A DNA stretch of 64,000 nt from UBA9619 sp964630665 (GTDB lineage: Bacteria > Pseudomonadota > Gammaproteobacteria > Arenicellales > UBA868). This document shows, piece after piece, positions 53,068 to 60,719 of the stretch. Under the pieces are notes generated by a model. It was not told the origin of the DNA. It worked only from the letters and a program-made list of their open reading frames with translations, and made no database searches. The translations under genes were made by a program, and so were the position numbers. The DNA is taken from assembly GCA_964630665.1 (NCBI GenBank), contig CAZVVN010000004.1, positions 1 to 64,000 of the forward strand. The letters are read 5' to 3'. The stretch's first letter is position 1, and the number at the start of each line of letters is the position of its first letter.

Positions 53068-53299
53068 GGGCCCTCCTTTGGGACTGATCATTCATTGTCG
53101 AAAAATAAACCGCGCGATTTTATCAGACACTTCCGTTCTATGGTCAGCACGTCACCGAATTGGTCGTGGTGTTAGAGGGCAGTTCCGCAACGTGAAGCGT
53201 ACCACCCAACAGCGGACCGTCGAATGGGTTTTTGCCCAACCTCAAATGATGCGCTGATCGGTAAAGCCCAGGTGTCACCAACTGGGTAAAACGATAGGG

Positions 53300-56200
53300 T
53301 CAGCACGTGGAGAGCTCGATGCGCCAGTTGTTGTCATCCAACTTGTGCTCGGCCGAGTGCTGAGCATTACCGCGTTCATCGATCCAGTCCTGCGCCAGAG
53401 TCTCGCTCATGATCCAGTCCCGATACTCAGCAAGGGTTTTCTCGATGCCCGCAGAACCCGAGACGTGCAGTTGGATTCGATCTGAGACTTCAAGTCCCGC
53501 CTGCTTGCGGGCATCCTGAACACTCCGGACAATCTCGCGGGCCAGGCCTTCATCTATCAAGGCAGGTGTGAGCTGGGTGTCCAGCGCCACGAGGAAACCT
53601 TCCGACTCAGAGCTCGAGTAGCCCTGGGCAGAGCCTGTTTCGATCAGCAGATCGTCCGGTTCGAGCACAATGATCTGACCTTCGACAGTCAAGTCGACCG
53701 TTTCACCGCGCGCGCAAGCACCAGCAACTGCGCCAGCGTCCTTTTGTGCCAGTGCCTTCCGGATCGCCGGTACCAGCTTGCCGTAACGTTTGCCGACCCG
53801 TGGTAGATTGGGTTTTAGCCGATAGGACACCAGTGATGCATCCGGCGCGATGAACTCAAGATTCTTGACATTGAGTTCTTCTAGAACCTGATCGAGGTGG
53901 TTTCTTACTGCTTCGGCAGCTTCTTCAGTCGGGACCCGCACCAGCAGTCTGGAAAGTGGCTGGCGAACACGGATTCTACTGCTTTCGCGTGCGGCACGGC
54001 CCAGACCGACTACTTTCTGTACAACACCGAGTGACGCGATCAGTTGTTCATCTTGCCAGAGGGGATCCGCCTGCGGCCAGTCGGTCATATGAATGCTCAA
54101 AGGTGCTTCCGGATCGACGTTTCTGACCAGGTTCTGATAGACCGCCTCGGTCAGGAACGGCATGAACGGCGCCATCAGGCGATTGACTATCTCGAGGCAC
54201 TGGTACAGGGTGATGTACGCTGAAAGCTTGTCGTCTTCGGCCTCGCTTTTCCAGAACCGTCGCCGGTTGCGGCGCACGTACCAGTTGCTGAGTTGATCAA
54301 CGAAACTCTCGAGCGCCTCCCCGGCGGCCCGTGCGTCGTACCGCTCCAGCCCCGTGGTCACTGTACCAATGGTGCGGTGAAGCAGGGCGAGCGCCCAGCG
54401 GTCAATCTCTGGTCGCTGATCGGCGGACATTTCTCTGTTGACGTCCAATTTGTCCAGGTTGGCATATAGGGTAAAGAAGGCGTAGGTGTTCCATAAGGTG
54501 TTGATAAAGGAGCTGGCGACGTCAGCGACGATGTCCACAGAAATACGCTTCTGTACTTCGGGTGCCAGGCGGGCCAGGAAATACCACCTTAAGGGGTCGG
54601 CGCCGATGTGATCGAAAACATCATAGGGGTCGACAATGTTGCCCAGCGATTTGGACATTTTCTTGCCGTCCTTGTCTACGATGTGGCTGAGGCACACACA
54701 GTTCCGGTAGGCGATACTGTCGGAGACTAGCGTCGCGATGGCGTGAAGGCTGTAAAACCAGCCACGGGTCTGGTCTATTGCCTCACAGATGTAATCTGCG
54801 GGAAATTGCTGATCGAAGGTCTCCTGGTTTTCGAACGGGTAGTGCCACTGAGCGTACGACATGGCGCCGGAATCGAACCAGCAATCGATAACTTCTGGAA
54901 CGCGATGGTATTCCCGGCCACTGCCTGGGTCTTTGAAGACGATCTCGTCTACGGTGGGTCGGTGCAGGTCCAAGTCGTCGAGGGGACGGCCGCAGAGTGA
55001 TTCTAGTTCTGCCAGGGACCCGACACAGATGAAGTCACCTTCACCGTCTGTCCAGATCGGCAGGGGTGTGCCCCAGAAGCGCTCACGGGAAAGTGCCCAG
55101 TCTATATTGTGCTCGAGCCAGTTCCCGAATCGCCCGTCGCGGATGGATTCCGGTACCCAGTTGATCGTCTTATTCAACTCGACCATTCGATCGCGAACTG
55201 CGGTGGTTCGGATGTACCAGGCGTTCTTTGCGTAGTAGATCAGTGGATCACCGGTTCGCCAGCCGAACGGATAATTGTGCAGGTGGGTCTCGTTCTTGAA
55301 CAGAAGGCCCTTTTCTTGCAGCAGTTCAACGATGATCGGATCAGCATCCTTGAAAAACAGACCGGCGACTGGCGTTACCTCCGGTTTAAAGTAGCCATCC
55401 AGACCTACCCCGTGAACGACCGGTAATTGGTTTCTTTGCCCCAGTTCAAGGTCGTCCACACCATAAGCCGGTGCCACGTGAACTATGCCGGTACCATCGT
55501 CCGTACTGACGAATTCGCCGGCGTGAACCCGACAGATATCGCCTTCAGCCGCTAGATAGTCAAAAAGGCGCTGATAACCGAGCCCCACAAGATCACGGCC
55601 TTTGACTCTACGAACAATCCGGTGGTCACCGTCTCCAAGCACAGCGTGCAGTAGGGCCTCAGCAAGAACCAGTGTCTCGTCCTGCCGGTCCACATACACG
55701 TAATCAATATCTTCCCCGACCGCAAGAGCCAGGTTGGAGGGTAATGTCCAGGGCGTCGTTGTCCAGACGAGAAATGAGGTACGGACATCATCTGCCAGTC
55801 GAAAACGCAGGGTGACAGAAGGGTCTTCGACTTCATGGTAACCCTGGGCTACTTCGTGGGATGACAGGGTCGCCCCGATGCGGGGGTCATAGGGCACCAC
55901 CTTGTAATCCTGGTAGATTAACTCTTTGTCCCAGATGATTTTCAGGAGCTGCCACACCGATTCGATGTAATGGTTGTCGAGGGTGTAATAGGCATCGTCC
56001 AGATCGACCCAGAACCCCATGCGTTCAGTCATCTTTTCCCAGTCGGCGATGTAGCGCATAACGGATTCACGGCAACGCCGGGTGAATTCTGCAACCCCGA
56101 TCTGGGCTTCGATCTCTTGTTTATCGAAGATACCGAGTTCTTTTTCGATCTCGTGTTCCACCGGCAGTCCATGCGTATCCCAGCCGCCTTTCCGGGGTGC

Positions 56201-56437
56201 GTGATAACCGCGCATGGTCTTGAAGCGTGGGTAGATGTCCTTGAAGGTTCGCGCCAGGACATGGTGTATTCCAGGGCGGCCGTTGGCTGTCGGCGGGCCT
56301 TCATTGAAGGTGAAAAGTGGCCGTTCCCGACTCTGCGCCAGGGTCAGGTCAAATATCTGGTTTTCTCGCCAAAATTCGAGTATTTCGGCTTCCAGTGCCG
56401 GACCGTCGTAACGGCTCGAGATGGTTTTGAAACTCAT
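53300..56437 (-). CDS. ileS: Isoleucyl-tRNA synthetase, type II (IleS2), GIHH variant of the HIGH motif
   Basis: The 1045-residue enzyme belongs to the long, eukaryote-like type II IleRS: TANGRPGIHHVLARTFKDIY, GYHAPRKGGWDTHGLPVEHE, the CP1 editing-domain segments, CDWFDSGA-like DCWFDSGAMSYAQWHYPFEN, and KMSKSLGN (residues 593-597). The class I HIGH motif reads GIHH (residues 56-59; bases 56261-56272), the GxHH swap of HxGH described for some type II enzymes. Type II IleRSs are less sensitive to mupirocin, and the swap has been linked to very high resistance. The ATG at 56437 has GAGG 8-9 bases upstream. A T-box leader precedes it. Confidence 0.95.
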   Translation of the reverse strand: MSFKTISSRYDGPALEAEILEFWRENQIFDLTLAQSRERPLFTFNEGPPTANGRPGIHHVLARTFKDIYPRFKTMRGYHAPRKGGWDTHGLPVEHEIEKELGIFDKQEIEAQIGVAEFTRRCRESVMRYIADWEKMTERMGFWVDLDDAYYTLDNHYIESVWQLLKIIWDKELIYQDYKVVPYDPRIGATLSSHEVAQGYHEVEDPSVTLRFRLADDVRTSFLVWTTTPWTLPSNLALAVGEDIDYVYVDRQDETLVLAEALLHAVLGDGDHRIVRRVKGRDLVGLGYQRLFDYLAAEGDICRVHAGEFVSTDDGTGIVHVAPAYGVDDLELGQRNQLPVVHGVGLDGYFKPEVTPVAGLFFKDADPIIVELLQEKGLLFKNETHLHNYPFGWRTGDPLIYYAKNAWYIRTTAVRDRMVELNKTINWVPESIRDGRFGNWLEHNIDWALSRERFWGTPLPIWTDGEGDFICVGSLAELESLCGRPLDDLDLHRPTVDEIVFKDPGSGREYHRVPEVIDCWFDSGAMSYAQWHYPFENQETFDQQFPADYICEAIDQTRGWFYSLHAIATLVSDSIAYRNCVCLSHIVDKDGKKMSKSLGNIVDPYDVFDHIGADPLRWYFLARLAPEVQKRISVDIVADVASSFINTLWNTYAFFTLYANLDKLDVNREMSADQRPEIDRWALALLHRTIGTVTTGLERYDARAAGEALESFVDQLSNWYVRRNRRRFWKSEAEDDKLSAYITLYQCLEIVNRLMAPFMPFLTEAVYQNLVRNVDPEAPLSIHMTDWPQADPLWQDEQLIASLGVVQKVVGLGRAARESSRIRVRQPLSRLLVRVPTEEAAEAVRNHLDQVLEELNVKNLEFIAPDASLVSYRLKPNLPRVGKRYGKLVPAIRKALAQKDAGAVAGACARGETVDLTVEGQIIVLEPDDLLIETGSAQGYSSSESEGFLVALDTQLTPALIDEGLAREIVRSVQDARKQAGLEVSDRIQLHVSGSAGIEKTLAEYRDWIMSETLAQDWIDERGNAQHSAEHKLDDNNWRIELSTC

Positions 56438-56524
56438 CTTTGCAACCTCAACAGCAATAACCCCACGGATGCCATAAGAACTGACTTCCGGGGCGATTCG
56501 AATCTGTCGGGGTATCAAGATTCG

Positions 56525-56740
56525 CGCGCGGTACCACCCGGCTTTACCACTTTAGTAGCGGCCTTGGGGACAGCGGTGGCTGCCCGTGACCCGATTTCGG
56601 GGGTCAGCCGGCTGAGTCTACTGGATCTTGATCGATCTTTGGGTCAGCGGCTCGGGGGTGATTTTCGGCGGATCCCGGCCAGGGATTTCAGCATCCCCTG
56701 GGTCTCTGGTGCGCGAGATGACTCGCCTACTCGTCCCCGT
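56525..56740 (-). promoter_or_regulatory. T-box leader (riboswitch) with AUC specifier upstream of ileS
   Basis: On the minus strand the leader shows a specifier loop: GGGG-ACG-AGTA-GGCG on the 5' side (56738-56724) pairs GGCG with CGCC and GGGG with CCCC on the 3' side (CGCC-GAAAATCA-CCCC, 56670-56654). AGTA and GAA form the loop E element, and ATC at 56662-56660 is the Ile specifier codon, followed by A as expected. CAGTAGACTCAGCCGG (stem III-like) follows, then the T-box proper GGGTGGTACCGCG at 56539-56527 with TGGT to pair with tRNA ACCA. The leader sits about 90 bases upstream of the ATG. The downstream expression platform is not resolved. Confidence 0.9.
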
Positions 56741-56981
56741 CATTGCCTTTGCTGCCGAAGTGACTGTCCTGGGACAGGGCGGCAGAATGTCGCGCAAATC
56801 TAACCGTGCCGGATCGAAATGGCAAACGGTGCCAAACTGCGTGTCTGTGACAACGGCGCCTTCAATCGGATCGTCCTGTTAAGAGTCAACTCTGGCCTGA
56901 CCCAAACAGGGGTAGCGCAGTATCATCGATCCGGGCAGTAGACAGATAGGCTCAGCAACTGACCACAGGGAAGGTCACAGA

Positions 56982-57923
56982 ATGTCCAATGCAGTCGTCG
57001 GAATCGTTGTACCGATCTTTGGCGTGATCATCGTCGGCTATACAGCGGGCCGTTTCCGTCTGCTGGATCGCAACGCGATACACGGACTCTCTCTTTACGT
57101 CTTTAATCTGGCTATCCCGATTCTGTTGTTTCGGGTCCTGGCGACCACTGAGTTACCAGAGGCCTTCCCATGGCGTTATCTGGTGGGCTATTACGCCTGT
57201 GCACTAGCATTTTTTGGGGTTTCCCTGAGACTTGCACGGCTTCTATTTGGTTACGGGCGGGGCGAGGCTGGGGTTTTTGCTTTCGGTTGCAGCTACGGGA
57301 GTTTCATACCGCTAGGCATCCCACTGGTTTTGGCCACCTTTGGCCAACAGGCAGCTGTTCCCCTGTTTATACTGGTTGCCACTCAGGCGCCGGTCATGTT
57401 TCCGATGATGACCGCGGTCCAGGAGTCTGTTGATACTGCAGGCAAAAGCGGGCTCAGTTGTCTGTGGGCAATGCTCAAGGGTATCACCGCCAACCAGTAT
57501 CTTGCCGGTATCGCGCTTGGTGTGTTGGTTAATCTGATGGGCGTCCCATTGCCCTTGCCCATCCTGGATGTTCTGCAGTTCATCTCGCAATCGGCGGCGC
57601 CGTGCGCGTTATTTGCGCTTGGGGCTGCCCTTAGCCAATATCGGATAGCCGGTGCTATATCCGCATCGATCACCATCTCCATATTGAAGACACTGGTTTT
57701 CCCGGCTGTCGTCTGGCTGGTAACGGATCGGTTGCTGGATTTGGACCCGTTGTGGCAAGCAGTGCTGGTTTTGTTGGCTGCTCTACCGGTGGGGATCAAC
57801 ACGTATCTGTTTGCGGAACAATACCGTACCGCCGTACCGTTGGCTGCAGCATCGACGGTGCTCAGCACAGGACTTTCCATAATCACGATCTCGATCATCC
57901 TCGCGCTGATCGAGCTACCGTGA
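56982..57923 (+). CDS. AEC family transporter (auxin efflux carrier-like)
   Basis: A 313-residue membrane protein with about ten helices in two five-helix halves. The N-terminal VVGIVVPIFGVIIVGYTAGR, FNLAIPILLFRVLA and the later APCALFALGAAL and LPVGINTYLFAEQY motifs are typical of bacterial AEC/MdcF-type carriers, which export malonate, malate or other organic acids. The substrate is unknown. It is divergent from the T-box/ileS unit and overlaps neither; ACAGGGAAGG lies upstream of the ATG. Confidence 0.88.
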   Translation: MSNAVVGIVVPIFGVIIVGYTAGRFRLLDRNAIHGLSLYVFNLAIPILLFRVLATTELPEAFPWRYLVGYYACALAFFGVSLRLARLLFGYGRGEAGVFAFGCSYGSFIPLGIPLVLATFGQQAAVPLFILVATQAPVMFPMMTAVQESVDTAGKSGLSCLWAMLKGITANQYLAGIALGVLVNLMGVPLPLPILDVLQFISQSAAPCALFALGAALSQYRIAGAISASITISILKTLVFPAVVWLVTDRLLDLDPLWQAVLVLLAALPVGINTYLFAEQYRTAVPLAAASTVLSTGLSIITISIILALIELP

Positions 57924-57938
57924 ACGGTCCTTTGAGGT

Positions 57939-58907
57939 CTAGCCCGGGATTTTGGGCTCTGACAACGCTATCCCAGCCATGGCCTGAAGATGGACACTGA
58001 TACTGCTGGCGAGGGCATCGAGGTCGTAACCGCCTTCGAGCACAGAGATCAGGCGCCCCCCAGCGTGCTTGTCTGCTGCTTCGAGCATGCGTTCGGTCAT
58101 CCAGGAATAGAACTCTGTAGAGAGGCTGATTGCCCCGAGCGGGTCAGCATGGTGTGCGTCGAAACCGGCTGAGATCAGGATAGCGTCGGGTCCGTAGCTG
58201 TCTATTGCTGGCAGAATTTGGTCAATGAACGCTTGTTCATAAGCGCCATTGCCGCTGCCTGCAGGCATAGGGCAATTTAGGGTCGTACCGGTGCCTGAGC
58301 CTTTGCCTGTCTCGGAATAAGCCCCAGTTCCCGGGTAGTGCGGGTACTGGTGAAGGCTGGCATAAAAGACCGAGGGATCTTCCTCAAAAGTGTGTTGGGT
58401 GCCGTTACCGTGGTGTACATCCCAGTCAAGAATCACGATTTTATCAAGACCATGTCTGGCCTGCAGGTAACGTGCGGCGATTCCAATGTTGTTGAACAGG
58501 CAAAACCCGAGCGCGGTATCTTTCTCGGCATGGTGGCCGGGCGGCCGAACCAGGGCAAAGCCGTTGTCAGATTTGCCATCTATGACCTCGTCTACCAAAG
58601 CAAGAACTCCGCCCACTGCAAGCCGCGCGATATCAAACGACTGCTGGCTGACGGCGACATCGGGGCTGTCCAGATAAGGTTGCCCTTGTTCGCAAGCTTG
58701 CCTCGCGCGTTCAAGAAGCTCAGCGGCGTGTACAGTCCGAAGCCATTGGGTTTCGCAGAGTCTGGTCGACACAGGCCGCAGCCGTTCAAACCAGTCCTGC
58801 TTGCGCAATTGGGTGAGTGTGTTGGTCAGCCGAGTCGCTCTTTCCGGGTGACCAGGCCCCGTGTCGTGCTCGGCAAATCGTTCGTCACTTAGAAAGGCAG
58901 TCGTCAT
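57939..58907 (-). CDS. Histone deacetylase family protein (acetylpolyamine amidohydrolase-like)
   Basis: A 322-residue protein of the arginase-deacetylase fold. It starts TAFLSDERFAEHDTGPGHPERATRL, has RPPGHHAEKDTALGFCLFNNIGIAA with the catalytic His pair, VILDWDVHHGNGTQHTFEEDPSVFYASLHQYPHYPGTG (zinc-binding Asp and His), and ILISAGFDAHHADPLG, then LEGGYDLDAL. Bacterial members deacetylate polyamines, acetoin-pathway proteins or small molecules; which applies here is not clear. It converges on the AEC transporter with 15 bases between stops. Confidence 0.9.
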   Translation of the reverse strand: MTTAFLSDERFAEHDTGPGHPERATRLTNTLTQLRKQDWFERLRPVSTRLCETQWLRTVHAAELLERARQACEQGQPYLDSPDVAVSQQSFDIARLAVGGVLALVDEVIDGKSDNGFALVRPPGHHAEKDTALGFCLFNNIGIAARYLQARHGLDKIVILDWDVHHGNGTQHTFEEDPSVFYASLHQYPHYPGTGAYSETGKGSGTGTTLNCPMPAGSGNGAYEQAFIDQILPAIDSYGPDAILISAGFDAHHADPLGAISLSTEFYSWMTERMLEAADKHAGGRLISVLEGGYDLDALASSISVHLQAMAGIALSEPKIPG

Positions 58908-59111
58908 TCAGGCAGGTTTCCGCGGCTGAACAGCATTAGAATCACGGCTCATTATCATCGATCAAGGCGCGATCCTGCCACAAGCTATGATGCCCGGGTT
59001 TCCTAAGCACTTTCCGACCAACAAAGACCGGAGCAGGCCCTACCGGCCTCCCAGGCAAAGCAGTTCTCGTTGCCTGCCGGGGTACCAGCTGAAAGGATTC
59101 CAGGCTCAAAG

Positions 59112-59918
59112 GTGACTGGGCTGCAGATCATCGCCGCAACGGCTGGCGTTGTGGCCGTTTATCTTTTGCTGTTCCGTTACTGGCCGTTCCGGGCGAATTG
59201 TGGAAAGGGAATACAGGGGAATACGCCGCAGGCCGGCTGCCGGGCCGACAGTTTTACCGTGGGGACCTACAATATTCATCGATCCCGTGGTACCGACGGT
59301 AAGCGGGATCTTCACCGGATCGCCGACGTGATCGAGGGCTGTGACATGATCGGCTTGCAGGAGGTAGAAGGTTCAACGCTGCGCGGGTTTCGGAACCAGG
59401 CTGATCTGCTCGCGGAACGACTGGGCCTTGGTGTTCATTTTTCCCCCACCCGGCGGCGTTGTCTATTACCCAACCGGGGCAACGCGTTCCTGACCCGGTT
59501 GCCGATCGAACACTGGTCAAGCGAACCCCTGACTCCCAGCCGTAGCAAGCGTTATCGAAACCTGACCCTATACGCTGTTAGGGTCAATGGTGAATTAGTC
59601 CATGTGATCAATACCCACCTGTCGGAAGCCACTGTTGTTCTGGAACCGCTGCAGCGGGTGCTGGAGCTATTCAGGCAGTTTGATCGGGCGATTCTGCTCG
59701 GTGACTTCAATACGATGCCAGATCATCCGTCTCTGGTACACCTCACCCGTACCCACGCCCAGGATGCCACGGCGTTAAGTTCTGAGCAGTCCGACCGAAT
59801 CGACTGGATCCTGGTCCGGGGACTGCGAATTGATTCGGCGTGGTCCGAGCCCAAAGGCCCGTCAGACCACCCATTCTATGCCGCCCGGCTCAGCCTCAAG
59901 TCAGATCAGCCAGGTTGA
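59112..59918 (+). CDS. Endonuclease/exonuclease/phosphatase (EEP) family protein, membrane-anchored
   Basis: A 268-residue protein (from the GTG at 59112) with one N-terminal hydrophobic segment (LQIIAATAGVVAVYLLLFRYW) and an EEP domain: FTVGTYNIHRSRGTDGKRDL, DMIGLQEVEGS with the metal-binding Glu, VINTHLS, RAILLGDFNTMPDHPSL and SDHPFYAARL with the catalytic Asp-His. A TTG at 59070 would add 14 residues. It probably acts on nucleic acid or phospholipid/phosphoinositide substrates on the periplasmic side. It converges with the LPS kinase gene, 12 bases between stops. Confidence 0.83.
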   Translation: MTGLQIIAATAGVVAVYLLLFRYWPFRANCGKGIQGNTPQAGCRADSFTVGTYNIHRSRGTDGKRDLHRIADVIEGCDMIGLQEVEGSTLRGFRNQADLLAERLGLGVHFSPTRRRCLLPNRGNAFLTRLPIEHWSSEPLTPSRSKRYRNLTLYAVRVNGELVHVINTHLSEATVVLEPLQRVLELFRQFDRAILLGDFNTMPDHPSLVHLTRTHAQDATALSSEQSDRIDWILVRGLRIDSAWSEPKGPSDHPFYAARLSLKSDQPG

Positions 59919-59930
59919 CAGATACGCTGA

Positions 59931-60695
59931 TCACGCGGAAAAATTTTCGGCTGCCAGCAGTCTTCTTGCAATATCCAGTAACTGCGGCGAATTCTGCCAG
60001 TTTTGCAGGAACCGGCGGACATCGTTGTTGAGAGCGTTGTGGTAAGACTTGACGGTCCTGTGTTGGTACGTCGCATCAAGATCGATCAGTACAGGGCGTT
60101 CCCAACGCAGCAGAATATTGCTGGCTTTCAGGTCACCGTGAGTAATACGATGTTCTCTGAGTATTTTCAAGGTGTCAACGATCCGACCCATGATTGCCTG
60201 AGCTTGTGACAGATCGACGCCTGGCGTGAGATATTCCTGACAAGTAGGGCCTTCAATGAATTCCGAGACGAACCAGGACCTGGCCTTCAGCGGGCCCGCA
60301 GTTTCCTGTATCCAGGCAACCGCCGGTGCCGTTGAGATGCCAAGACCAGGCAACAGATGGGCAAAGTGCCAGCAGTTCTGGGCCCGGGCCCGCCGTACAG
60401 ATCGTCGAACATAGTGCCAGAGATTCTTGGTGTTATACCGCTTGACGATAAATTTCTTCCCATCGCAGGAAATCATTCCGACAGTAGTGGTGTTGTCGCT
60501 TTTCACGATCTGACAGACCGGATCGTTTAGTACAGCGTCCAGGTTCTCAAGGGTCTGGCGCATCAGCGGCGAGTCATCACGGGTGTGATGATGTATACGT
60601 AGATGGCCTGAGGAAAATTGGTTCACAGCATCGGACAGTTGAGCATAGTCCTTGGGTGGAACCCCAGGTTGTGTTTCCATCGGCTGATCGTACAT
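59931..60695 (-). CDS. Lipopolysaccharide core kinase family protein (WaaP/KdkA/InaA-like)
   Basis: A 254-residue kinase-like protein. It carries an ATP-binding Lys segment (GKKFIVKRYNTKN), the catalytic HGDLKASNILLRW and the metal-binding LIDLDATYQH. These match the lipopolysaccharide-kinase superfamily (WaaP, KdkA, InaA), which phosphorylates Kdo or heptose in the inner core. It lies 24 bases downstream of the WaaG-WaaP fusion on the same strand, supporting an LPS core role. The specific sugar is not determined. Starts at ATG 60695 or 60680. Confidence 0.78.
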   Translation of the reverse strand: MYDQPMETQPGVPPKDYAQLSDAVNQFSSGHLRIHHHTRDDSPLMRQTLENLDAVLNDPVCQIVKSDNTTTVGMISCDGKKFIVKRYNTKNLWHYVRRSVRRARAQNCWHFAHLLPGLGISTAPAVAWIQETAGPLKARSWFVSEFIEGPTCQEYLTPGVDLSQAQAIMGRIVDTLKILREHRITHGDLKASNILLRWERPVLIDLDATYQHRTVKSYHNALNNDVRRFLQNWQNSPQLLDIARRLLAAENFSA

Positions 60696-60719
60696 CCTGG
60701 GTTGAAATACCCGGCTAGG

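Noticed and set aside
53068..53299. Possible SAM riboswitch in the metK leader
   Set aside because: I could not match any SAM riboswitch class (I, II, IV, V, VI) in this stretch.
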